From Achatina immaculata (taxonomy: Eukaryota > Mollusca > Gastropoda > Stylommatophora > Achatinidae): a DNA stretch of 64,000 nucleotides. The position numbers were made by a program, and so were the translations under genes. The stretch is from NCBI GenBank assembly GCA_009760885.1, contig CM019714.1, positions 6,706,812 through 6,770,811 of the forward strand. Direction: 5' to 3'. Below are positions 22,150-32,914 of this stretch, piece after piece (position 1 is the first letter of the stretch; each line of letters begins with the position of its first letter). Below the pieces are notes generated by a model. It had not been told where the DNA came from and did not search any database. It saw only the letters and a list, made by a program, of their open reading frames with translations.

Positions 22150-24233
22150 ATCTAGTGAACTTGTTCCAGAACAAGCAGGATTTAGGCAGTACTACAGTAC
22201 GGAAGATCAAGTGACCTATCTCTCTCAAGAGATTGAGGATGCATTCCAAGAGAAAAACCTTGTACTAGCAGCATGGATAGACCTAAAGAAAGCCTTTGAT
22301 AAAGTATGGAAAAAAGGTCTGTTGTGGAAACTAAGAAACTACAATGTGAATGGAAGACTGTACAACTGGATAAAGTCCTATTTACACAATAGAAGAGCTA
22401 GAGTAGTAATGGATGGTCACAAAAGCCAGAAAGTACTTCTGCGACACGGTGTACCACAAGGAGGAGTCCTTTTGCCTACACTATTCCTTGTATTCATTAA
22501 TGACCTGGTCAAGGAACTTCCCTATGGAATCAAAGCGGCACTGTATGCAGATGATCTGGTCATGTGGTGTACAGATGAATATGCGACAGTTGCTACACAG
22601 AGACTCCAAAGAGCAGCAGACATCTTGACATCATGGACAAACAAATGGTGTGTAAGTATCAACACAGAGAAATCAAGTACCACTCTGTTCACTCTCTCAT
22701 CTAAACAGAAAGCAGGTAAGATCTTTGTAAATGAAATATCCTTAAGGATGGACAACCAACCCATTTACTTAGGAGTGACTCTTGACTCAAAACTGACTTG
22801 GAAGCAACACATCAACAGTGCAGAAGCAAAAGCCAGAAGAAAACTAGCCATATTAAGAAAATTAAGTGGAACCACATGGGGAGCTAGTGAAAGAATCCTC
22901 AAGAATGTATATCAGCAAAGTATCCTACCACATTTAGAATATGGCTCAACATCTTGGTGCACAGCATCAAACACTACACTGCATAATCTAGACAAGATTC
23001 AAAATCAGTCACTACTGATTATCACAGGTGCCATGAGGTCCACAGCAATAGTAGAAATGCAGAAAATAGTTGGTGTTCAAGCGCTAAAGGAACGTAGAGA
23101 CACAAAGGTCATGACCATGGGAGAGAAATTCCTTAGCTCTGTAAGCCATCCCCTGAAGGAGAGATTCAATAACTTGGCATTAAGACGGCTTAAAAGAAGC
23201 AGCTTCATTCATCAGGCCAAGCGTATGCGTAAGCTGATACCTGACCTTCCAGCTGTAGTCGCTCCATTATCATCTGTACCAGAGCATACACCATGGAAAG
23301 AAGCAGATTATACACAAATAGCTATTCAGACTGAAGTGAAAGGTGTGCAGAATGGTGAGATGCAAAGCAGCCTTGTAAGATCAACAGCCACACTTAGTGT
23401 TCTAGATGACAAATATCCATGTGACACCTGGATACGTGTGTATACAGATGGATCTGCACACAATGCCATAAAGAATGGAGGGGCAGGAGCACATATTGAA
23501 TACCCAAACAACACCACTGACAAGATTTCCATACCCACTGGAAAATACTGCAACAACTTTGATGCAGAAGTTAGGGCAATTATTGGTGCAGTTGAAAAAC
23601 TATCAGACTCCAGAATTGATACATGTCCTGTAGTAATTCTCACAGATGCAAGATCAGTACTGGAAGCTCTTTAGTGCAACAAACTACCAGACCTTAAGGA
23701 TGCCTTGTCAAAAATTGGCTTACAACATGGAGTCACTTTGCAATGGATTCCCTCCCACTGTGGGATACCAGGCAATGAGAAAGCTGACCATCTGGCCAAA
23801 GAGGGCACTGAAATGGAGCAACCAGACATACCAATCACCTATAATCAGAAGAAAAGCATGATAAAAACCTACAGGAAGCCACAAACACCACCACATGATG
23901 ATTATCACATTCTAAACAGAAAGGAACAAGTCACCATCTTCCGTCTCTGAACAGGACACAGCCGACTCCGAAGTCATATGTATACAAAGTTTAAGGTTGG
24001 TACTACTAATCTATGTACATGTGCCCAGGTGCCCCAAACTGTGGAACATATCCTCCAAAACTGCACCAACTATGAAACACTGAGAAATAATTACTGGCCC
24101 AGTGAAACCACTAAAGAAGAGAAGCTCTACGGTTCCATACATGAATTACAAAAAACAGTGAAATTTATCCAAGAGACAGGACTGCAGATATAGACAGACA
24201 ATGCGAATGAAGAAGAAGAAGATCTAGTGAACT
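22150..24233 (+). mobile_element. I-like LINE with RNase H, 5'-truncated, perfect 12-bp TSD
   Basis: The insertion is flanked by an exact 12-bp duplication, atctagtgaact, at 22150-22161 and 24222-24233, and it ends in a (GAA)n tail at about 24206-24221. The body is a truncated ORF2 with reverse transcriptase, RNase H and a terminal Cys/His segment. It inserted about 145 bp beyond the P450 stop codon, on the opposite strand. The clean TSD and tail argue for a fairly recent insertion. Confidence 0.9.
22157..24193 (+). pseudogene. Reverse transcriptase-RNase H ORF2 of an I-like LINE
   Basis: The frame is open from the 5' truncation (ELVPEQAGFRQYYSTEDQ). Landmarks: AAWIDLKKAFDKVWKKGL, 'VPQGGVLLPTLFLVFINDL', the catalytic box 'AALYADDLVMWC', and 'YLGVTLDSKLTWKQHI'. 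RNase H follows with 'VYTDGSAHNAIKNGGAGA', 'DAEVRAIIGAVEKL', 'VVILTDARSVLEAL' and 'QWIPSHCGIPGNEKADHLAK', so the acidic residues D-E-D are kept. A terminal segment 'CTCAQVPQTVEHILQNCTNY' has a C-x-C-H-C pattern. In-frame stops at 23672-23674 (TAG) and 23948-23950 (TGA) inactivate it. Presence of RNase H points to the I/Nimb-type group; the exact clade needs a tree. Confidence 0.9.
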
Positions 24234-24367
24234 GTCACAAGCAATGTTGCAAGAGTATGATGACTGAAAACAAATATTTGTTATGTCTTGTGTTTTCATT
24301 AGTTCATAGTTTCAATGACAGTTTTAAGATGTTCTGGACATTAGGATTTTCTCCCCAAGGTGTAGTG

Positions 24368-25546
24368 CTATGCAGGGATTCTGTCCAGTATCCTGACCTC
24401 GTATGGCTGTGGAGATGTTACAATCCCAAAATTTGGTTCCATGCTTGGAGGAGACGCAGGATTCACTGGCAGGAATTTGAATCTTTGAAACAATGAGGAA
24501 AAGAATAGGAACAGTTCCATCTTTGCCATAGCCTCACCAAGACAGGCTCTACGGCCAAGACCAAATGGGATGAATTCTTCTGGGTTTCTGATCTTGCCTT
24601 TATCATCCAGGAACCGCTCAGGTCTGAAACTCATGGCATCAGCTCCCCAGATCTTCTTGTCATGTAGAACTGAATCTAAGTTTGGAATGATGAATGTTTC
24701 TTTAGGCAGCACGTACCCTCTCAACGTAACCTCTTCTGGGCACATATGGGCCAAAGACAGTGGCACAATGCTGGCCAAGCGCTGAACTTCCATGATGACA
24801 GCGTTTAAGTAGGGTAGCTTTGGTCTGTCTTGCATGGCTGGAGTTCGCTCTGTCCCAATGACATCAGCAATCTCTTGATACACCTTCTCTTGAATGTCAG
24901 GATAGTTTAGAAAGTAGAGAATGCACCAGGAAATGGTAGTACTTGTGGTATCTGTCCCAGCAATGAATAAGTCAAACATAATTTTGATCAAATTCTCATC
25001 GTCCATGTAAGTTGACTCACCAGCTTCTGTTTTCTTGTGCTGTTCTATCATGTATGCGGCAATGAAATTGTCTGCATCAAGACTGCCAACATCCTCTTGC
25101 TTCTTCACATCCAAGAACTTGGTGATTAAACCCAAAACAGAATTTACAGTTGAGATTGTTTTCTTGGCCTTGAAGAGGTCCACAGGAATGATTTTGAGAC
25201 CTGGAATGAAGTTGATGACACTGACAGTCTTCTGAGTTGATAAAACTTCCTTCAGATGACTAACAATATTCTGTATTTCTGGTTCATCATATTGAAACCG
25301 ATGACCAATGATAATGGAGCAGATGATGTTACACGTGCTGATACTGGTCATAAGCCCAAAGTTGATTGGCTTTTCTGTGTGACTTGCCAGATAGTTCATC
25401 AAACAGTTCACTTCCTCCTGAATCTTCTCGGCCAGGATGTTTTTACCCAAACCAAACATCCTGAGAATGGCCAGTGACACAGTTCTCTGCTCCTTCCAGT
25501 TATGACCAGAGGAAAATATAACACCTTTACGTGGCATCCCAGTCAT
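24368..25546 (-). CDS. Cytochrome P450, CYP2 clan: terminal exon (exon 3)
   Basis: This single exon encodes 392 residues of a haem-thiolate monooxygenase, normally anchored in the endoplasmic reticulum. All hallmark motifs are present. The I-helix is AGTDTT at exon residues 196-201, the K-helix ExxR is EVQR at 253-256, the PERF motif is FRPERF at 307-312, and the haem-binding loop is FGLGRRACLG with the ligand Cys at 335. The start of the exon, 'GVIFSSGHNWKEQR', is the CYP2-type C-helix. The exon follows a minus-strand acceptor (ctgcactag) and joins exon 2 in phase 0. CYP2 genes usually spread this region over several exons, so the single large exon suggests intron loss. Substrate cannot be predicted. 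The stop is at 24368-24370. An I-like LINE lies just downstream. Confidence 0.93.
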   Translation of the reverse strand: MTGMPRKGVIFSSGHNWKEQRTVSLAILRMFGLGKNILAEKIQEEVNCLMNYLASHTEKPINFGLMTSISTCNIICSIIIGHRFQYDEPEIQNIVSHLKEVLSTQKTVSVINFIPGLKIIPVDLFKAKKTISTVNSVLGLITKFLDVKKQEDVGSLDADNFIAAYMIEQHKKTEAGESTYMDDENLIKIMFDLFIAGTDTTSTTISWCILYFLNYPDIQEKVYQEIADVIGTERTPAMQDRPKLPYLNAVIMEVQRLASIVPLSLAHMCPEEVTLRGYVLPKETFIIPNLDSVLHDKKIWGADAMSFRPERFLDDKGKIRNPEEFIPFGLGRRACLGEAMAKMELFLFFSSLFQRFKFLPVNPASPPSMEPNFGIVTSPQPYEVRILDRIPA

Positions 25547-25799
25547 CTAGTGCAGGAAGTAAAGAACACAGTTTTCTTTTATGATTAGAAGCTCGCAGTG
25601 CATTGTTATTACTGGCATAACTGTTACTCCGTTTCTAAAACCATATGGAACATAGTTATCAGAGTTTCATTATGTTTTCTAAATATATGTAGAACATCAT
25701 TATCAGTGATTAAAAGTGTTATGATTTTGGGTTACATAAGAAGAAAAAGTGACTGTAGGTAATACTGTTTTTGAAATATGCCTACAGTACAGTTATCAA
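25547..25799 (-). other. P450 intron 2, unique part
   Basis: AT-rich intronic sequence between the exon 3 acceptor and the 51-bp array. Nothing else is recognised. Confidence 0.6.
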
Positions 25800-26141
25800 A
25801 GATACTAAAATCTAGAATATTTTGATCAGACTAACCTGTACAGTTATCACAGATTCTAAATTCTAGAATATTTTGATCAGACTAACCTGTACAGTTATCA
25901 CAGATTCTAAATTCTATAATATTTTTTTCAGACTAACCTGTACAGTTATCACAGATTCTAAATTCTAGAATATTTTGATCAGACTGACCTGTACAGTTAT
26001 TACAGACTCAAAATTCTAGAATATTTTGATCAGACTAACCTGTACAGTTATTACAGACTCTAAATTCTAGAATATTTTGATCAGACTAACCTGTACAGTA
26101 ATCACAGACTCTAAATTCTAGAATATTTTGATCAGACTAAC
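25800..26141 (-). repeat. 51-bp minisatellite carrying the exon 2 donor site
   Basis: About 6.5 copies of a 51-bp unit abut the 5' splice site of P450 exon 2. On the minus strand each unit contains CAG|GTTAGTCTGATC, identical to the real donor at 26142/26141. One unit has GTCAGT and one lacks the GATC. There are six decoy donors, starting roughly at plus positions 26087, 26035, 25983, 25931, 25880 and 25829. Each unit also has 'ctgtacag' just before the donor. The array probably grew by tandem duplication that included the splice site. Confidence 0.85.
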
Positions 26142-26256
26142 CTGGTCTGGAAAAGATGGAGGTCGGTCTGAGAAGAAGTCTGCCTTCTTGACCAAGGCTT
26201 CTTTGAGGACGTCATATCCATTGAGAACAACAACCAGAGATCCACCCATTTTAAGG
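26142..26256 (-). CDS. Cytochrome P450, CYP2 clan: exon 2
   Basis: The 115-nt exon is bounded by acceptor 'tgttttacag' and donor GTTAGT. It encodes, after one nucleotide that completes a split Ser codon with exon 1, LKMGGSLVVVLNGYDVLKEA followed by LVKKADFFSDRPPSFPDQ. This is the beta-1 / B-helix region of CYP2 enzymes. The start phase (1 nt) fits the AG left at the end of exon 1, and the end phase (0) fits exon 3. The length and the reading across both junctions make this exon secure, although it is too short to appear as a long open frame. Confidence 0.88.
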
Positions 26257-26369
26257 CTGTAAAACAGGCATTTTACCTGAACATTTAGACATTGTTATCA
26301 AGAGTATTATCATCATCATTGTTATAATTGTTATTATCTTAGTGTTCATAAAAATACATTTATTTGTCC

Positions 26370-27090
26370 TTCCTGACACCGTGGTTCGTGAAAGTAAAAG
26401 TAAAGGTCTCAGTCTGAATAAAATGAAGACTGAAATGATGGTCATCTCAAAGAAAAGAATACCGCCAAAATGTAGCATTACCACTGATGGCACAAATCTG
26501 AAATAAGTTGATAGATTCTAGTACTTAGGAACGATTATAACAGCTGATGGGAAATGCCACAACGAAATAAAAAGCAGACGTGCTCAGGCCAAGTCAGCAT
26601 TCCAGAAAATGATAAACATCTTGTGCAACAGATCCATGTTAATGGAAACAAGATTCCAAGTACTTAAATGTTAGGTCGAGCCAATTTTGTTTTATGGATG
26701 TGAAGCATGGTCCATGAATAAGAGAGTAGAGCAAGAAATAGAGGCCATGGAAATGTGTTTCATAAGAAGGATGTTGAAGGTACCATGGACAGCCAAGAAA
26801 ACCAATGAAGAAGTCTTAAGAGAGGCTGAAATTGAAAGGCAAATTACAACAAAGATCAGAGGCAGACAAACGAGATTTGTAAGACATTTTCTGAGAAGAG
26901 GAAACTGGAACACAGTGTGGCAATTGGAAAAATTGAGGAAAGAAGAGACAGAGGAAGACAGAAAGAGAAGTTACTAGATAGGCTGTCAGTGTGGCTAGGA
27001 AGAAAATCACTGGCGGATCTCATAATCAAGTCTAAAGACAGGGAATTGTGAAGAGAAATGATCGCCTACGCCACGCGGCATGGCATTTGA
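26370..27090 (+). mobile_element. RTE-like LINE, family C, C-terminal fragment
   Basis: The plus strand reads LNKMKTEMMVISKKR, YLGTIITADGKCHNEIKSRR, 'KSAFQKMINILC', 'ILFYGCEAWSMNKRVEQEIE', 'MCFIRRMLKVPWTAKKTNEE' and 'RQTRFVRHFLRRGN', then decays with a stop at 26976. This is the BovB/RTE C-terminal region. The same family occurs on the minus strand at 49960-50440. It sits in P450 intron 1, antisense to the gene. Confidence 0.8.
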
Positions 27091-27489
27091 TTGACTTGTG
27101 GCTTCATCTCATTCTCCATCCACAACAACACTCATCTTCTCATACAATAAAACCTATGTCTTGAATACCTACACTCTTGATTGTTCCTAAAGACTTGTAT
27201 TGCTGTTAAATAGTAAACCTGTAAAGTGAAGTCTAGTTGTTCTGTTCGTTGTCTAGTGGCAATAAGGAGAGGGGTCGTTGTATGTTTCTTAGGGCATACT
27301 AGAGAAACAAAACTTGAAGATTCATAGAGCAGTCCAGTAAATTTAATCCTGAGAGTAAACTACATAAAATTGTTATCCCACTAGATACTTTCTATACAAC
27401 AGTAATATGTCTTCACTTGAGTAGAAGGATGCGCCTTCAGAGAATCATTAAGCTCTTTTCTGAGTTGAAATCCTATGTTTTTGTCTCAA
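27091..27489. other. P450 intron 1 sequence, nothing recognised
   Basis: AT-rich intronic sequence between two transposon remnants. Confidence 0.5.
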
Positions 27490-28345
27490 CAGATGTGCCC
27501 TACGGTAATGCGAACTTTTTTCGAAAATTAATGTGCTGAGCTATGGCTCTTCTTTGTTCACAATATTTCTGCCAGTTTTCATGCTGCTGTTCTAAAAATT
27601 GAGGAACAAATAATTTCAGCGCTGGAAGTGTCGTCTGCAGTTGACGATCTCCTGCAAGAACGCTGGGACAGGAGTAGAACCAACTTTGTTCAAAACGAGA
27701 TGAAAATCTAGATTCTCTGTCTAGAAAACGAGGGTGTGGTCAGAAAAAAAACGGATGTGATGAATATTATCACTAGTTTCTATGACAGTTGTATTGAATA
27801 TCTACAGGAAAGAGCGAACCAGTTTCTATGACAGTTGTATTGAATATCTACAGGAAAGATCGAACCAGTTTCAATATTTGAGTGGCCTCAGTTGGGTTGC
27901 TCTGAGACATCCACCTTCTTGGGAAAATGTTCAAACAAGCCTAGACTTCTTTGGTTCAGAATTTGCAGGCCTTGAAATCAATGTCAACGAAATGTTTGAT
28001 GAAATGAACAATGTTTATAGATTTGTTTCAGCAGAAAAAATTTCAGACTGAACTCCAAACACGCAACAACTGATATCCGGTGGGTGGAAGTGTTTCCCCA
28101 TTTCTAAACTAACTCTGTTGCGTGTGTTGAATTACAAAAAAAAAAAAAAAAATTGAATTTATTCTCTGCTTGTCTGGGACTAACTGAAAGAATCTTCTCA
28201 TACGTGAATACGATATGGACACGCCAGAAAATGGAACTTAGCGTTCAAACATTGAAAGCGATGCTTGTGGTTAAGTGCAACTTTGAAAGGGCAGAAACCC
28301 ATGCCAGAAATTCCAGGACAAGCCCATGCAGAGCTCAGATCTACT
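27490..28345 (+). pseudogene. hAT-like transposase remnant (C-terminal region)
   Basis: The fragment reads EIISALEVSSAVDDLLQERW, 'LGLTERIFSYVNTIWTRQKM' and 'ELSVQTLKAMLVVKCNFERA'. The E-R-x-F-S...R...L...L...K-x-N pattern is that of the hAT C-terminal dimerisation domain. Multiple stops and frameshifts are present. A stretch of about 57 bp (tttctatgacagttgtattg...) is tandemly duplicated at about 27775-27870, and an A18 run lies at 28135-28152. No terminal repeats were found. The hAT assignment rests on this C-terminal pattern. Confidence 0.55.
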
Positions 28346-28635
28346 AAGAAAAAGACATTCCTCACAGAAATATTGCGTCACAACTTAACTGGAGACAGTA
28401 CCAAGGACATCATCTGCTACAGAGCAGTTGCGATGACTGCAAATTACTGTCGGCTGACAATAAGGTACGACTCCTTTATACTGAGCTTTTAAAAAAATTT
28501 TATGTGAAATTTAAAACAAAACATTAGCTATGGATGTAAAACTTATTGAAGTGAGCATGCAATTTTAAAGAGTTTCTGCAGTTTGAGTTTGGCCTATATA
28601 AACAGTAACGGTTAAAGAACAAATTCAGCTTTGCA

Positions 28636-30345
28636 GCGGAACGAACGAACGAACATACTTTATTTTCAAAGGGTTAACAAGCGGGCATGCAGGTCCATCT
28701 AACATTCTGCCCTTCATCATACAGCTTTCACTCAGTCACAGTTATTCAGCATTTATTAATGAGCATTAATAATCATGAAGACACAGTTAAATGATTACAT
28801 ACATAAATAATAAATTTTTCTCATATCCATACACTCCACACTCTGATTTATGCAACAGCATGAAATAAACTCACATTCTTACATTCTTTCAAAACTAAGA
28901 TTTATAGAAAAGCTGTTAAAAAATAGAACAATCAAGGCATACTTTAAACTACTTTAGACTATGCTTAGGGAGGTATATAGTTCATATCAAACAGATAATG
29001 ACACAGTTTGAAGTTATGAGAACAAATATTACTTGTAAGTTTTACTTAAGTTGGTAGGGCATTTCCAAAGTTAGGCAGCTGAGTAAGAGAAGCTTTTTTA
29101 AAAAAGATGCCAAGTCTTGGTTTTGGGAGAATACAATTGCTTAAACGTTGACTTGGGTTTGGACTGGATTTGAACAACGACCACAGATAGAGTGGAGCAC
29201 TGTGCGATAGAATTTTATGAATTAACTTGGCCTTGTTGAAAAGAAATCTCTTCTTGAGGGGGTAGAATATCAATATTGTTTGTCCTTATTTATAATATGT
29301 CCTGCATGTTTGTCATCTATAAACCTTACTGCTCGTTTTTGAAGGTGAATAAAATCGTTTCATGTGTGACATGGAACAACCATCTCAGACTTTGGAACAG
29401 TAGTCCAAGTGTGTTTGAATATGTGATATGTAGTATAATTTTCTGGTGTCTATGTTAAGAAAATGTTTAATTTTAGTAAATTGGTAAAGTTTTTGTGCAG
29501 CGAGTTTGATTAGATTATCTACATGATGATTCCAGCTGAGGTGGTGGTCAATCATGAGACCTAGAGTTTTATTTTCACTAACATTTTCTATCTGTGAAGT
29601 TCCAGCATGGAGCTGTAGTGTTGTTGTTGGTGAATTTGTTAATTTCTGTCTTGTTGTAATGAGCATGGATTTTGTTTTGCTGGTGTTTATGAGCAATTTG
29701 TTAATGTTGCTCTAGTTAATTAGACTGTTTATTTCAATTTCAAGAGTTGACTCAAGGTTAATACAATCATTGTCACTAGTGTAAACTGTGCAGTCATCAG
29801 CAAAAAGGTCACAAGATGATTTTTTGAGATGAAGTGGAAGATCATTGATGTAGATGGTGAAGAGGAGAGGACCAAAATAGATCCTTGTGGAACGCCATTA
29901 TCAACCACAGATGAACTTGACTAGAGTTTTTGAGGCAAACTACCTGTTTTCTGTTGGAAAGAAAAGATCTAATAAATTTGGTCCTGTCATGGTATAATCT
30001 ATAAGTCTCAAGCTTTCTAACTAGGATTTCATGATCAGTCATGTCAAATGCTTTTTTTTTAAAGTCAACAAAGACCACCACATAATTTATCATCATTTAT
30101 ATTAGATAACCAACATTCTGTCATTTTTATGAGAGCTGTGTGGCAGGAATGTTTCGGCCTAAAACTTGACTGACAGTCAACAATCAAATCATTTTCGTGC
30201 ATGTGTTGTAAGGTTGTTTTTTTTTTTTTTTGTATGTGTTTTTCTAGGGGTTTTGACAAAGTTGATAGAATGGAAATTGGTCTATAGCTTGAGGGATTTT
30301 TCTCCGAACCAGATTTAAAAAGGGGATATATTTTTGCAATTGTAA
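28636..30345 (-). mobile_element. Jockey/CR1-like LINE, family D, minus-strand copy
   Basis: Reading down the minus strand: LSKPLEKHI, 'HENDLIVDCQSSFRPKHSCH', 'VVVFVDFKKKAFDMTDHEIL', 'TKFIRSFLSNRKQVVCLKNS', the catalytic box 'SCDLFADDCTVYTSDNDC', then 'INTSKTKSMLITTRQKLTNS' and 'ENKTLGLMIDHHLSWNHHVD', 'FLFNKAKLIHKILSHSAPLY', and the 3' UTR ending in (GAAC)n at 28638-28653. Frameshifts and stops are frequent. It is the fuller relative of the copy at 5430-6470 and lies in P450 intron 1. Confidence 0.85.
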
Positions 30346-30838
30346 AAGCCTGAGGAAAATGTCTATGTAGGGGGAGGGGGAGAGGGAAGGAGGTGTCCCG
30401 CTTTCGTTTGCGAAAAATATGGTCACACTACGTACGGAGACATCGTGCACAGATCACTCTTCGTCATTGTGTACTGACATGACGGGGGACGGCTCATGCC
30501 CATTCCAGGAGATATTGCAGGCACAGGCGGAGGAGAAATTATGGGATATTCTCGTTTTCTGTGATGCCGAAACCGTACTGAACTTGAATATGGATCGTAT
30601 CTTCTCATCTTTTCTCAACCTGTCTCTTGGCAATGATAATTATATAAGCTATTTCGTAACAAGAGAGCTTTGTTCGTGGGTGTTAATGGGGAGGGGGTGT
30701 ACTATATTTTCAAAAGCATTATAATGAATGAGTCATTTAAAAACTCGGAATATCAAGCGAGTTTTACGTGCAAAATTTTTTTATATATAACATAATGTTA
30801 TAACGTGTAAAAAGTTCGCTCTGAGAATCATATCTATG
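30346..30838. other. Intron 1 sequence with one unassigned open frame
   Basis: A 101-codon frame at 30419-30724 (plus) has no recognisable motif, repeat or flanking splice signal. I do not call it a gene. Confidence 0.45.
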
Positions 30839-31085
30839 CTGTGGTGCAGTGATTAGCGCACTCGTTTGCTGACAAAAAGTTCCTATTTCGATTCCGCACT
30901 GGGGGGTGGGGGGGGGGGAATTTCTGGCTGACAGGCGTCGGGGTACTTAGATAAGAGCTGGGATTTGCTGGGAAAACAAAGAGAGCCAGGTTCTGACCTT
31001 CCTATCTCAAATGCTGTAGTGGCCTAGAAATGTGAAGGTACTAACACTTCACACCACCACAGTATTGAGATACCCACGGAACATA
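30839..31085 (+). mobile_element. Probable tRNA-derived SINE
   Basis: The 5' part has a tRNA-like pol III promoter: an A-box-like 'tggtgcagtgattagcgc' at about 30841-30858 and a B-box-like 'atttcgattccgc' about 30 bp further. A G-homopolymer lies at 30901-30918, then a non-tRNA body to about 31085. No clear target duplication was identified. Confidence 0.5.
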
Positions 31086-31251
31086 AGTAGTTTATAAGCT
31101 CTGCTACTGGCTTCCTGCTAGATCAAGGGAATTAGAAATGTAACTGTAAGATTTTTCTGTATTATTTATGTGTGTAACGTGGTTTAAATTTATTCATGTC
31201 CTATGATTTTGAAAAAAAAATTCAACCATATTATTTATTTAGCTGTGAATG

Positions 31252-31269
31252 TATTCTCTCTCTCTCTCC

Positions 31270-31317
<48 letters not shown>
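31252..31317. repeat. (CT)n microsatellite
   Basis: A nearly pure CT run of about 65 bp with one CG interruption. It produces false Ser/Leu and Arg/Glu frames. Confidence 0.95.
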
Positions 31318-31320
<3 letters not shown>

Positions 31321-31404
31321 CTGTGCCCAAGGCATAGGGGACTGCTTAGCAAGAGATTTCCACTTTTATCGGTCCTTCCCAATCTTCTTGGCTGTCTCCC
31401 ATGC

Positions 31405-31845
31405 CAGTACTTTTTGTTTACCAACATTCTCTGTTGTATGTCTTCCATGCCAGTCCTTTTTGTTTACCAACATTATCTGTTGTATGTCTTCCATGACATT
31501 CCTTTTTGTTTACCAACATTCTCTGTTGTATGTCTTCCATGACAGTCCTTTTTGTTTACCAACATTCTCTGTTGTATGTCTTCCATGACAGTCCTTTTTG
31601 TTTACCAACATTATCTGTTGTATGTCTTCCATGACATTCCTTTTTGTTTACCAACATTCTCTGTTGTATGCTTCCCATGGCAGTCCTTTTTGTTTACCAA
31701 CATTCTCTGTTGTATGTCTTCCAATACAGTCCTTTTTGTTTACCAACCTTCTCTGTTGTATGTCTTCCATGACAGTCCTTTTTGTTTACCAACATTCTCT
31801 GCTGTATGCCTCCCATGGCAGTCCTTTTCCTTTACCAACATTCTG
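31405..31845. repeat. 46-bp minisatellite at the LINE B C-terminus (array D)
   Basis: Nine to ten copies of a 46-bp unit (ctttttgtttaccaacattc...). On the minus strand it continues from the C-terminal LINE sequence and repeats a segment read as RMLVNKKDCHG. The period is not a multiple of three. Confidence 0.85.
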
Positions 31846-32914
31846 TACGTCTCTGTGTCTCTTTGGGTGGTCCCATGTTTCTTTCACTGTGTGGAGTCCA
31901 CGTTAAAGCTGTTTAAACTCGTCTGTCACTCTCATGGTGTGGCCGACCCATTGCCACCGTCTACTTTCAATCACTGCTGATTGTCATGTCTGTCTGTCAT
32001 TACCTATGCTATTTGGGAAAAAAACAAGCCTTTTATCTTGCACAGACACTTTGTTTGGAGGATGTCAAGTCTACGTGCCCTTCTCCATGTCATTTTTCAG
32101 GTTTTGATCCCATTTAGTACGATATTTTAAATATTACTTTTGAATATTCTGTATTTGGTGTTCTGGTTTATCTTTTCAAACCTCCAGATATGGTTAAATG
32201 TGGCCCAAGCTTGTCGGTCTTTTAATATTCTTTTTTTTTCAACTTCTCTGTCTATATTTGCTGTTACTTTATACCAAGTTATAGGAATTTCTGTTACTTC
32301 TTCAATTGACAAATGGTTCCCCGTGATTGACCTATTGATTTAAGCGTTTTGTTTCACTAGTTTTGTCTTCTTTGTGTTCACTCGTAGTCCCATACTGCTT
32401 ACTTTTCTTGTTGTCTGTCAATCTTTCCTTGCTCTCTGTCAATCCTTCCTTGTTGTCTGTCAATCTTTTCTTGTTGTCTGTCAAACTTTTCTTGCATGTC
32501 TGTTTGGTTGTTTGAGAGTAATGCTAAGTAATTTGGGACGTCCAGGTCTTCTAGTGTTGATGTTAGCAACCACTGGATACCTCATGTGTCAGTCTGCTAT
32601 TATTTCCCTCATCATCCAATCAGTAGTAAAGGACGAACACATCCCTGTTTAACCCCACTTTGGACATCAAAAGGGCCTGAGAGAGTTGATTTCCACAAGA
32701 ATACTCACCAGTGGAATCCTTCATATATGATTTTGATAACACTAACATTTTTTTCTGTGGGAATCAATGCCACACGAGGATTCTCCAGAATATTTCTATC
32801 TATGCTGTCAAATGTCTTTTCAAAGTTTGTGAAGAGTGTATACAATGAGTTATTCCTCTCATTGCACTGTCTTAGTATTTGCCTCAAAGTGAAGATCTGA
32901 TCTATGTAGAATTT

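Noticed and set aside
22522..23908. Minus-strand open frames within the I-like LINE
   Set aside because: Antisense shadows of the reverse transcriptase and RNase H frame.
30419..30724. 101-codon plus frame in P450 intron 1
   Set aside because: No domain, signal peptide or flanking splice sites.
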